Source: PALSA-555 sp035468285
GTDB taxonomy: Bacteria > Actinomycetota > Acidimicrobiia > IMCC26256 > PALSA-555
Direction: 5' to 3'
Assembly (NCBI GenBank): GCA_035468285.1
Contig: DATISY010000012.1
Location: 1 to 8,959 of the forward strand
DNA: 8,959 nt
Below the pieces are notes generated by a model. That model ran no database searches. It saw nothing but the letters and a program-made list of their open reading frames with translations, and was not told the DNA's origin. Position numbers and translations under genes: made by a program. How positions within the stretch are numbered: position 1 is the first letter of the stretch; each line of letters starts with the position of its first letter. Of this stretch, positions 1-6,518 are shown piece after piece.

Positions 1-738
1 CCGCTCGATGGCGAGGGACACCTCGGCGAGCTTGTGCTGGATCGCCTGGAACGATCCGATGGGCACGTCGAACTGCTTGCGCTCCTTGGCGTACTCCAGC
101 GTCATGTCGAAGATCCGCCGGGCCGTCCCGACCATCTCGGCCGCGAGGGTCACCGTGGCGCGTCGCAGGACGTTGTCGAGCGCGGCGCGGTCGAGCGGCT
201 GGGGCTCCGCCGACGTCGCGGCGGTCTCGACCTCGAACAGCCGCCGGGACCAGTCGATCGTCTCGACGAGCCGGACCGGCAGGGCCGCGGCGGGGACCAC
301 GCGCACCGTCGGGCCCGCGTCGACCACCGCGATCCAGTCGACCCGGTCGGCTTCGGGTACGAAGCACTTCACGACGTCTTCGTTCGCGACCCAGTCGCCG
401 CGCGTCCCCGCGACCGCGACGGTACCGGTCGTCTCACCGGCGAGCGCCGCGGGGAGGCGCTCGTCGCCGAGCGCGGCGAGGAGCGGCACGAACAGGGCCG
501 TGTTGGCGAAGAACGGGCCCGGGGCGGCGACGGAGCCGGTCTCGGTGGCGAAGACGCACAGGTCGGTGAGTGGCCCGGCACCGAGGGCGGAGAACTCGCG
601 CAGGTGCTCCCAGAGCGGTTCGGCGACGCTGGGGTCCTCGATGTGGGCCCGGACCAATCCCGGTGGGCACTCCTTGGCGAGGAGGGTCCGGGCGGTGTCG
701 CGCAGGAGGTGCTGCTCGTCGGAGAGGGTGAAGTCCAC
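1..738 (-). CDS. Acyl-CoA dehydrogenase, degenerate partner-type subunit (3' end beyond window)
   Basis: This reads open from a GTG at 736-738 to the window edge, giving 246 residues with no stop. It is an acyl-CoA dehydrogenase by its N-terminal helical start (DFTLSDEQHLLRDTAR) and by the family's C-terminal-domain signature at residues 216-238, where YAKERKQF, PIGSFQAIQHKLAE are readable. The middle domain is eroded: the usual FAD-contacting EPxAGSD motif is absent, and residues 100-140 hold only a loose GETTGTVAVAG stretch. Small acyl-CoA dehydrogenases like this are known in actinobacteria as the second subunit of alpha2beta2 FadE enzymes, such as FadE26-FadE27 and FadE28-FadE29 in mycobacterial cholesterol side-chain breakdown. 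The start is 2 bases after the stop of the upstream dehydrogenase with no clear Shine-Dalgarno, so translational coupling is likely. The remaining C-terminus, including any catalytic residue there, is outside the window. The family call is firm; the partner role is inferred. Confidence 0.88.
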   Translation of the reverse strand, partial: MDFTLSDEQHLLRDTARTLLAKECPPGLVRAHIEDPSVAEPLWEHLREFSALGAGPLTDLCVFATETGSVAAPGPFFANTALFVPLLAALGDERLPAALAGETTGTVAVAGTRGDWVANEDVVKCFVPEADRVDWIAVVDAGPTVRVVPAAALPVRLVETIDWSRRLFEVETAATSAEPQPLDRAALDNVLRRATVTLAAEMVGTARRIFDMTLEYAKERKQFDVPIGSFQAIQHKLAEVSLAIER

Positions 739-740
739 GG

Positions 741-1922
741 TCAGGCGCGGGGGAGGCCCAGCACACGCTGGGCGATGATGTTGCGCTGGATCTCGCTGGA
801 GCCACCCGCGATCGTGCCCGCGAAGCTGATGAAGAACATGTTGACCCAGCGGCCCTGCTCCTCACCGCGGTCGGGGTCCCGCACCGCGCCGTACGGGCCC
901 TGGAGCTCCATGCCGAACTCGTACGCGGCCTTGCCGAGCTCGGCCGTGGCCATCTTCATGTAGGAGTGCTCGGGCGCGGAGGACCCTTGGGCGAAGCTGG
1001 CGAAGCCCTTGTAGCCGAGGGCTCGCAGCGACGCGGCCTCCTCGTACAGCTCGGCGATGCGGCGTCGGATCCCCGTGTCACCGGTGAGCCCGCGGCGCTG
1101 GGCCATCTCGGCGAGGTTGCGCACCGTCGATTCCAGGCGTGACACGCCTTCCACCCAGAGGCCGGCCCGCTCGTGCGCGAGGGACCCCTGCGTGATGCGC
1201 CAGCCGTCGTTCAGCTCGCCGACGAGGTTCGCCGCCGGGACCTCGACGTCGGTGAAGAACACCTCGGCGAAGTTCGCCGCGCCGCTGATGTGACGCAGGG
1301 GTCGGACGTCGATGCCGGGGGTGTCCATGTCGACGATGAGGAGGCTGATCCCCTTGTGCTTCGGCACGTCGGGGTCGGTGCGCACGTACACGAAGCACTT
1401 CTGGGCGACCATCGCGTAGCTCGTCCAGACCTTCTGGCCGTTGACGATGAACCGGTCACCGTCGAGCACGGCACGGGTCTGGAGACCGGCGAGGTCGGAT
1501 CCGGCGTTCGGTTCGCTCATCCCGATGCACCAGACGGTGTCGCCCCGGATGGCCGGCCGGACCAGCGCCTGCTGCTCGGCGTTGCCGAACTCGAGGAGGC
1601 TCGGGCCGACGATGGCGTACCCCGGGAAGTGCAGGGACCGGAGGACGCGGCGGCGGGCCATCTCCTCGAGGTACACGAGCGTCTGGATCGGCGTCGCGTT
1701 CCGCCCGCCGAGGTCGGGCGGGTACGCCGGGATCATCCACCGGTGGTCGAACAGGGTGGCCTGCCAGTCGCGCGCCCACTCCGGGATGACCTCCTCGCGG
1801 CCCTCGGCGCCGGCGTCCATCATGTCGAACCCGCGCAGCATCTCGTCGGGAGCGTGCTCGTTGAGGAACGTGATTAGCTCGGCGCGAAAGTCCTCGACTT
1901 CCGGGCCGAACGAGAGGCGCAT
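741..1922 (-). CDS. Acyl-CoA dehydrogenase (FadE-type, probable catalytic/FAD subunit)
   Basis: A complete 393-residue flavoprotein expected to oxidise an acyl-CoA to the 2-enoyl-CoA and pass electrons to electron-transfer flavoprotein. The FAD/substrate motif MSEPNAGSD is at 135-143, followed by VNGQKVWTS (160-168). The C-terminal signature is GGSSEIQRNIIAQRVLGLPR (373-392). By hand alignment the MCAD-type catalytic Glu position (YEG) is a Gly here, but Glu251 in LAHERAG sits where isovaleryl-CoA and long-chain dehydrogenases, and the catalytic FadE26 subunit, carry their base. The ATG at 1920-1922 starts MRLSFGPEVEDF, a normal family N-terminus; the frame stays open further upstream, but only by running into the preceding gene. 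It begins 8 bases after the dehydrogenase/reductase stop with no good Shine-Dalgarno, and is followed after 2 bases by the degenerate subunit. The pair most likely forms a heteromer acting on a bulky CoA ester; the substrate is unknown. Confidence 0.93.
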   Translation of the reverse strand: MRLSFGPEVEDFRAELITFLNEHAPDEMLRGFDMMDAGAEGREEVIPEWARDWQATLFDHRWMIPAYPPDLGGRNATPIQTLVYLEEMARRRVLRSLHFPGYAIVGPSLLEFGNAEQQALVRPAIRGDTVWCIGMSEPNAGSDLAGLQTRAVLDGDRFIVNGQKVWTSYAMVAQKCFVYVRTDPDVPKHKGISLLIVDMDTPGIDVRPLRHISGAANFAEVFFTDVEVPAANLVGELNDGWRITQGSLAHERAGLWVEGVSRLESTVRNLAEMAQRRGLTGDTGIRRRIAELYEEAASLRALGYKGFASFAQGSSAPEHSYMKMATAELGKAAYEFGMELQGPYGAVRDPDRGEEQGRWVNMFFISFAGTIAGGSSEIQRNIIAQRVLGLPRA

Positions 1923-1930
1923 CGGGAGGG

Positions 1931-2845
1931 TCAGCCTTCCACCGGTGGGAAGAACGGGGGCAGGCCGGGGTCGGACTTGGCGAACAGCGCGTCGCGCTGC
2001 GCGTCGAGGGTCTCGAGGGTCCACGGCTTGTCGTCGGTCGCTTCGGTGATCGGCCGCCAGCCCTGCACGATCTGGGCGACACCACCTTGAATCTTGAGCA
2101 CCTGGCCGGTGATGCCCGCCGCCAACGGGGACGCGAGCCAGACGGCGCCGGCGGCGGCGTTCTCGGGCGCGAACGCGTCGAAGCCGCCCTTGGCGGCCAT
2201 GGCCCCCCCGGCGAGGTCCTCGGTGAGGCGGGTGCGGGCGACGGGGGCGATGGCGTTGGCCCGGACGCCGATGCGCTCGAGCTCACGGGCGAGCACGATC
2301 GTCATCGCCGCGATCCCGGCTTTGGCGGCGGCGTAGTTCAGCTGGCCAGCGTTGCCGTACAGGCCGGACTCCGAGGCGGTGTTCACGATGGCGGCCTCGA
2401 CCGGCGCGCCGGTCTCCTTGCTCTTGGCTCGCCAGTACGCCGCGGCGTGCCGGGCCGGGACGAAGTGGCCTTTGAGGTGGACCTTGATGACCGCGTCCCA
2501 TTCCTCCTCGGTCATGTTGAAGCTCATCTTGTCCCGGAGGATTCCGGCGTTGTTGATGACGACGTCGAGGCCGTCGAACTCCTCGACGGCTTGGTTGATG
2601 AGCGCCGCGCCGCCGTCCCAGGTGGAGATGTCGTCGTAGTTGGCGGCGCCGCGGCCGCCGGCGGCGACGATCTCGTCGACGACGACCTGCGCCGGCCGTT
2701 GGTCGGCGCCCTCGCCGGTGCGCTCACCGCCGAGGTCGTTCACGACGACGGCGGCGCCGTGCTCGGCGAGCAGCAGCGCCTCGGCGCGGCCGATCCCCCG
2801 ACCGGCACCGGTCACGACGGCCACCTTCCCGTCAAAGACACCCAT
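1931..2845 (-). CDS. Short-chain dehydrogenase, MFE-2/17beta-HSD4-type 3-hydroxyacyl-CoA dehydrogenase
   Basis: A 304-residue classical SDR, likely oxidising a 3-hydroxyacyl-CoA to the 3-ketoacyl-CoA with NAD(P)+. Visible parts are the cofactor loop TGAGRGIG (12-19), NDLGG (36-40), NNAGILRD (98-105), catalytic Ser158, Tyr171 and Lys175 (YAAAK). The usual catalytic-tetrad Asn is His123 in VHLKG; the same VHLRG-like segment, with NDLGG and NNAGILRD, occurs in the dehydrogenase domain of peroxisomal multifunctional enzyme type 2, which is specific for (3R)-hydroxyacyl-CoA. That resemblance is the reason for the call over a generic FabG. A C-terminal tail of about 45 residues extends past the SDR core. 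The ATG at 2843-2845 is preferred over the in-frame ATG at 2855-2857 because GGAG lies 6 bases before it and MGVFDGKVAVVTG is the normal start. It is the first gene of block B, after a 196-base gap. Confidence 0.9.
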   Translation of the reverse strand: MGVFDGKVAVVTGAGRGIGRAEALLLAEHGAAVVVNDLGGERTGEGADQRPAQVVVDEIVAAGGRGAANYDDISTWDGGAALINQAVEEFDGLDVVINNAGILRDKMSFNMTEEEWDAVIKVHLKGHFVPARHAAAYWRAKSKETGAPVEAAIVNTASESGLYGNAGQLNYAAAKAGIAAMTIVLARELERIGVRANAIAPVARTRLTEDLAGGAMAAKGGFDAFAPENAAAGAVWLASPLAAGITGQVLKIQGGVAQIVQGWRPITEATDDKPWTLETLDAQRDALFAKSDPGLPPFFPPVEG

Positions 2846-2976
2846 CACGCTCTCCATTCGATTCGGTTCGCCCCCGTCGCCAGGGCTGGCGGTCGCGGCC
2901 GTGGCGCGTTCCCCGGGGTTCAGACCGATGGTGGTGGCGCCGTTGGCTGCTCCGGCCGCGGGTGCGTGCCGGGCGA

Positions 2977-3000
2977 CCTGACGTGGGCGTCAGGATGGTA
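2977..3000 (-). promoter_or_regulatory. Candidate internal promoter and operator palindrome ahead of the SDR gene
   Basis: The 196-base gap between the crotonase stop and the SDR start holds a perfect inverted repeat, CCTGACG-TGGG-CGTCAGG, at 2977-2994. On the minus strand it directly follows TACCAT (3000-2995), which fits the loose actinobacterial -10 pattern TANNNT; transcription would then start inside the palindrome, a typical repressor position. No convincing -35 is seen. A second inverted pair, GGCGTC (2986-2991) and GACGCC (3004-3009), overlaps it. It is not the KstR or KstR2 type operator as I remember them. A stem-loop ending block A is the alternative, but no T-run follows on the minus strand. 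The palindrome is seen directly; its function is inferred. Confidence 0.35.
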
Positions 3001-3041
3001 CTGGACGCCACCGGCGCGCTCCGGTGAGCCGCGGTGGGGCG

Positions 3042-3836
3042 TCAGCGGCCGGTGAAGCCGGGGTCGCGGCGTTCCTTGAACGCGGCCATCCCTTCGACGA
3101 GGTCGCGGGACGTCGCGGCGAGCGACTGGTAGGCACCCTCGAGCTCGAGGGACCTCTCCAACGGCGTCTCGAAGCTGGTGTTGAGCAGCCGTTTGGAGAG
3201 CCCGAGGGATCGGGTGGGGCCGGCGGCGAGGCGGACGGCGAGCGCGGATGCGATCGGGGCGAGCTCGTCGGGGGTGACGCACTGGTACGCGAGGCCGAGT
3301 TCGACGGCTTCGGCGCCGCGGGCGCCGTCGCCGAGCATCACCATCGCTTTGGCGCGAGGGAGGCCGACGAGGCGGGGGAGGAGGTATGCGCCGCCGGCGT
3401 CGACGACGAGGCCCCAGCGGGCGAAGGACCACAGAAAGCGGGTGTTGTCGTGCACGATCACGAAGTCGCAGGCCAGCGCGAGATGCGCGCCGGGACCGAC
3501 CGCGGCGCCGTTCACCGCGGCGACGGTCGGCTTGTCGAGCTCCCAGAGCTCCCGGATGAACGACTGGACCCCGATGCGCAGGGCCTCGGCGGTGCTGCGG
3601 GTCTCGAAGTCTGCTGATCCGGCCTGGGTCATGGTCGACGCGCTCAGGTCCATCCCGGCGCAGAAGGCGTCACCGGTCCCCGTGACGAGGAGGGCCCGCA
3701 CCGCCGGGTCGACGCGGGCGGCGCGCACCGCGTCGACGATGCCGTCGCGCATCTCGACCGTGAGCGCATTCTTGGCGTCGGGACGGTCGAGCGTGAGCCG
3801 CGCGACGTGGTCGTCCCCCACGTCGTAGTGGATCAC
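3042..3836 (-). CDS. Crotonase-fold protein, PaaG-like enoyl-CoA isomerase/hydratase
   Basis: A 264-residue crotonase-superfamily protein. Oxyanion-hole segments are FCAGMDL (58-64) and NGAAVGPGAHLALACD (109-124). The two glutamates used by classical enoyl-CoA hydratases (rat Glu144 and Glu164) are replaced: hand alignment puts His118 and Phe135 there. Instead Asp146 in GLVVDAGG (142-149) matches the acidic residue of PaaG-type isomerases (GLIPDxGG) and the 4-chlorobenzoyl-CoA dehalogenase nucleophile. The C-terminus (LEGAYQSLA, then FKERRDPGFTGR) also resembles PaaG. So a double-bond isomerase, or a different CoA-ester reaction, is more likely than plain hydration. The start chosen is the GTG at 3834-3836, whose first four bases overlap the thiolase stop (GTGA); a longer frame from 3968 adds only an Arg/Pro-rich shadow of the thiolase gene. 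No Shine-Dalgarno is evident, consistent with coupling. It is the last gene of block A. Confidence 0.9.
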   Translation of the reverse strand: MIHYDVGDDHVARLTLDRPDAKNALTVEMRDGIVDAVRAARVDPAVRALLVTGTGDAFCAGMDLSASTMTQAGSADFETRSTAEALRIGVQSFIRELWELDKPTVAAVNGAAVGPGAHLALACDFVIVHDNTRFLWSFARWGLVVDAGGAYLLPRLVGLPRAKAMVMLGDGARGAEAVELGLAYQCVTPDELAPIASALAVRLAAGPTRSLGLSKRLLNTSFETPLERSLELEGAYQSLAATSRDLVEGMAAFKERRDPGFTGR

Positions 3837-5011
3837 GGGCGGTTCGTGGTGAGGATGTTGATGACGGAGACGCCCGAGCCGCGTCCCCCGACGTTGTGCT
3901 GGAGCGCGTTGCCGTGGCGGGTCTCGACCTGGCGGTCGCCGGCGTCGCCGCGCAGCTGCCACCAGCATTCGGTGAGCTGGGCGACGCCGGTCGCACCGAT
4001 CGGGTGGCCCTTGGCGAGGAGCCCCCCGGAGGTGTTGATCGGGATCCGCCCCGTGAGCGCGGTCTCTCCGGCGAGGGACGCGACGCCGCCTTTGCCCTTG
4101 TCGACGAACCCAAGGTCCTCGATGTCGAGGATCTCGGTGATCGTGAAGCAGTCGTGGACCTCGGCGCAGTCGATCTCGGTGGGTCCGACGCCGGCCATGG
4201 CATACGCGCGCTCGGCGGCGAGCTGGGTCGCCTTCAGGCCCACGAAGGTGGACTTCTCGTGCAGATAGGGATGGTCGGTGGCCACCCCGAAGCCGGCCAC
4301 GTAGACGGGACGGTCGGTGAAGCGGTCGGCGAGATCGGCGCGGACGAGGAGGGTGGCGGCTGCACCGTCGGTCTGGGGGCAGCAGTCGAGGAGGTGCAGG
4401 GGATGGCAGACCGGCGCCGACGCGAGCACATCGTCGATGGTCAACTCGTTCTGGAAGTGGGCGTACGGGTCACGGGCGCCGTTGTAATGGTTCTTCACCG
4501 CGACGGAGGCCAGCATCTCCCGGGTGGTCCCGAACTCGTACATGTGGCGCGTCGCGAACGGTGCGAAGAGCACGGGGGCGGTCTCGCCGCGGGTGAAGAT
4601 CGGGTGCCCGGCGGCGGCGCGGGCGAGGAGGCCCTCCTCGCTCGACTTGTCGCGCATCTTCTCGACACCGATGACGAGCACGACATCATGGACACCGCTG
4701 GCGACGGCCATCGCCCCGACCCGGAACGCGTCGGAGCCGGACGGGCAGGCGTTCTCGATGCGGGTGCAGGGGATCCCCGCCAACCCGATGGCCGATGGGA
4801 CGGTGTTGCCCCCGATGCCCTCTTGACCCCACAGCGTTCCCCGCTGCGTGGCCACGAACGCCGCCTCGACCTGGGACGGCTCGAACCCCTTGTCGACCGA
4901 CTCGACCGCGGCGGCGAACGCCCCGGCCGCCATCTGCTCGTAGCTCTGCTCGAACAGCTCCCCGAACTTGATCAGGCCCGCGCCGACCACGGCGACTCGG
5001 TTCCAGCTCAC
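3833..5011 (-). CDS. SCP2/lipid-transfer-type thiolase
   Basis: A 392-residue thiolase of the SCP-x/archaeal type, expected to cleave 3-ketoacyl-CoA with CoA or, in reverse, to condense acyl-CoAs. The nucleophile is Cys89 in ENACPSGSD. His286 and Cys288 lie in VHDCF (285-289), where Cys288 stands in for the C-terminal CxG cysteine of ordinary thiolases, and His336 in GHPIGATG (335-342). The C-terminal HNVGGRGSG (372-380) has no CxG cysteine, as expected for this subfamily. The intact Cys and His set separates it from Ltp2-type retro-aldolases, which use other residues there. The GTG start at 5009-5011 overlaps the TGA of the upstream HMGS-like/DUF35 gene by four bases, and its own stop overlaps the crotonase start the same way. 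DUF35 proteins are established partners of thiolase-fold enzymes, so a complex with the upstream protein is likely. Confidence 0.93.
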   Translation of the reverse strand: MSWNRVAVVGAGLIKFGELFEQSYEQMAAGAFAAAVESVDKGFEPSQVEAAFVATQRGTLWGQEGIGGNTVPSAIGLAGIPCTRIENACPSGSDAFRVGAMAVASGVHDVVLVIGVEKMRDKSSEEGLLARAAAGHPIFTRGETAPVLFAPFATRHMYEFGTTREMLASVAVKNHYNGARDPYAHFQNELTIDDVLASAPVCHPLHLLDCCPQTDGAAATLLVRADLADRFTDRPVYVAGFGVATDHPYLHEKSTFVGLKATQLAAERAYAMAGVGPTEIDCAEVHDCFTITEILDIEDLGFVDKGKGGVASLAGETALTGRIPINTSGGLLAKGHPIGATGVAQLTECWWQLRGDAGDRQVETRHGNALQHNVGGRGSGVSVINILTTNRP

Positions 5012-6417
5012 GTGATCGCTGCTTTCCCGACCGTTCGGGCCTTGTACCCGTAGACCGGCACGCCGCGCTCGTGCGCGTAGCGGCGCACGACGAGCTCCAC
5101 CTCGCTGCCGATCTCGAGCGGCGCGTCATGCTCGGTCACCTGCAGCATCACCCGGGCGCCGTCATCGAGGTCGATCACGGCCAGCGGGAGCGGCGCGACG
5201 AACGGCGCCGGCATGGTGTGGTTCACCACGAACGTGTGGACCCGGCCGTGGCGGGCGAGCGCCACGAGCACGAACTTCGCGCTCCCACAGCTGATGCAGT
5301 GCGGATGGATCGACGGTGGCGTGTTGATCGTGCCGCAGTCCACGCAGCGGGCCCCGAGCAGCCCGAGCATCTCGTCGGCGCCGCGGACGAACTGGGCGCT
5401 CTCCGGCGGGACACCCATCTGGACGGTCTCCCCGGACGGGACCAGCTGGCCGCGGGCGCGGAGCACCTGGGCGTAGCTGACGGCGCGGCCCTGGTCGAGC
5501 GCGGCCGGCACCGACGCCGCCCCCCGGACCGGTTCCCGGGCGGTGAACGCGACGCCCGTCGCTCGACCGCCACCCCAGGCCACCACCCCGACGGTGCCCG
5601 CGGTGTCGAGCGCGCCGATCGCGCCGAGGAGCGCTGCCGCCGCGCCGGTGTCGCCGAGCGCCCGGTAGACGGGCGCCGACGCGGGAGCGTCCGTTCCGAC
5701 CTGACGGGCGACGGTGGCTCCGAGGCGCCCGTCGGGATCGGGGAGCGACCAGCGGTCGATCTCGAGCGCGCCGAGCTGCTCGCCGAGCTCGCGCATCGTG
5801 GGGAGGAAGATCTCCTCGCGGAACAGGCGCCCGTCGTACAGGTCGCGGGTCTCGGACTCGCCGTCGCCGCGGTACCGGTCGAGATAGGGGTGGGTGCGGG
5901 TCACGCGCGCCCCGATGGACGCGTGGCCGCCGTGGGAGACGAGCAGCAGCGCGGCCGCGCCGGCCCCCGAGCGCGCCTCGAACGCGGTTCCCAGTCCCGG
6001 CACGAGGGCATCCGACACGACGACGAGCGCGACCCGGGCGGTCCCCGCGCCGACCGCGTCCGCGGCGCCGAACAGCGCCTCGATCCCGGCGTGCGGCGAG
6101 CCGCTGCACATCGCACCACCCGAGCGATGCGAGAGCCCGAGGGCGCGGGCAAGCACGGCGTGACTCGGACCCTCTGCGAACGGCGGACGCGTCGTGCCCC
6201 ACCACAACCCGTCGACGATGTCCGTTTCCAGTCCCGAGGCGAGCAGCGCCCGGCTGGCGGCCTCCGCGGCCAACGTCAAGACATCCTCGTCGGGGGCGCA
6301 CACCGCCGCCTGGCCGCTCCCGCCCTTGCGGCCCCAGGCCGCGCCGACATCGGCCGCGGGGAGCCGCCACGCGGGCGCTGCCGCGCCGACCGCGAGGAGC
6401 TGCACGCCAGGCGTCAC
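5008..6417 (-). CDS. HMG-CoA-synthase-like protein fused to a DUF35 zinc-ribbon/OB-fold domain
   Basis: A 469-residue two-domain protein. Residues 1-295 have the thiolase-fold, HMG-CoA-synthase-like layout: LLAVGAAAPAWRLP start, GSPHAGIEALFGAAD (106-120) where the active site should be, and a GDTGAAAALLGAIGAL segment (255-270). Residues 345-469 are DUF35: a rubredoxin-like zinc ribbon with Cys358, Cys361, Cys374 and Cys377, then an OB-fold with NHTMPAPF (399-406). By hand alignment the catalytic Cys of HMGS falls on Pro108 and the Glu on Arg77; the nearest Cys is 104. Synthase activity is therefore doubtful. In archaea separate thiolase, HMGS and DUF35 proteins form one channeling complex; here two of the three are fused and the thiolase follows with a GTGA overlap. 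The GTG at 6415-6417 is preferred to the frame opening at 6504, which would add a low-complexity leader across the promoter. First gene of block A. Confidence 0.87.
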   Translation of the reverse strand: MTPGVQLLAVGAAAPAWRLPAADVGAAWGRKGGSGQAAVCAPDEDVLTLAAEAASRALLASGLETDIVDGLWWGTTRPPFAEGPSHAVLARALGLSHRSGGAMCSGSPHAGIEALFGAADAVGAGTARVALVVVSDALVPGLGTAFEARSGAGAAALLLVSHGGHASIGARVTRTHPYLDRYRGDGESETRDLYDGRLFREEIFLPTMRELGEQLGALEIDRWSLPDPDGRLGATVARQVGTDAPASAPVYRALGDTGAAAALLGAIGALDTAGTVGVVAWGGGRATGVAFTAREPVRGAASVPAALDQGRAVSYAQVLRARGQLVPSGETVQMGVPPESAQFVRGADEMLGLLGARCVDCGTINTPPSIHPHCISCGSAKFVLVALARHGRVHTFVVNHTMPAPFVAPLPLAVIDLDDGARVMLQVTEHDAPLEIGSEVELVVRRYAHERGVPVYGYKARTVGKAAIT

Positions 6418-6424
6418 GGCCCCG

Positions 6425-6430
6425 ATCGTA
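6425..6430 (-). promoter_or_regulatory. Candidate -10 of a leaderless promoter for block A
   Basis: On the minus strand TACGAT (6430-6425) fits the actinobacterial -10 pattern TANNNT and ends 7 bases before the GTG at 6417. Transcription would begin at or next to the start codon, the classic geometry of a leaderless mRNA. No clear -35 is seen 16-19 bases upstream, which is common in these genomes. A GGGG also lies just before the GTG and could act as a short ribosome site if a leader exists. Inferred from spacing and motif only. Confidence 0.4.
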
Positions 6431-6480
6431 CGCGGGTGACCGGTGGCCCCGTTCGCCGGAGTCGGTCCGGAGCGGCCCGG

Positions 6481-6516
6481 TAGCCTCCAATCTTCTGCCG
6501 CCACACGAGGCGGCGT
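6481..6516 (+). promoter_or_regulatory. Leader of the tRNA-Cys gene: weak -10 candidate and hairpin
   Basis: Between the divergent block A promoter and the tRNA there is TAGCCT (6481-6486), a loose TANNNT match 32 bases ahead of the mature tRNA. It is followed by an inverted repeat, GCCGCC (6497-6502) and GGCGGC (6509-6514), with a 6-base loop. The right arm is part of GGCGGCGT (6509-6516), which is repeated exactly as the first eight bases of the tRNA. No convincing -35 is visible. The hairpin is seen directly; the promoter call is weak. Confidence 0.25.
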
Positions 6517-6518
6517 CC

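Noticed and set aside
1923..2024. Upstream extension of the acyl-CoA dehydrogenase
   Set aside because: It overlaps the SDR coding end with Arg-rich sequence; MRLSFGP at 1922 is the family-like start.
2846..3041. KstR/KstR2-type sterol operator in the inter-block gap
   Set aside because: The palindrome there does not match either operator as I remember them, so a sterol assignment is not supported.
3837..3968. Upstream extension of the crotonase by 44 residues
   Set aside because: The extension is Arg/Pro-rich out-of-frame thiolase sequence; the GTG at 3836 starts at the normal crotonase N-terminus and overlaps the thiolase stop.
3833..5011. Ltp2-type steroid retro-aldolase instead of a thiolase
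   Set aside because: The thiolase Cys89, HDCF and GHP motifs are intact, whereas Ltp2-type aldolases have lost them.
3896..5053. Long plus-strand open frame antisense to the thiolase gene
   Set aside because: Low-complexity shadow; the thiolase on the minus strand has all active-site motifs.
5071..6483. Long plus-strand open frame (470 residues) antisense to the HMGS-like/DUF35 gene
   Set aside because: It is Arg/Gly/Val-rich shadow translation of a very GC-rich gene with no recognisable domain; the minus frame carries clear motifs.
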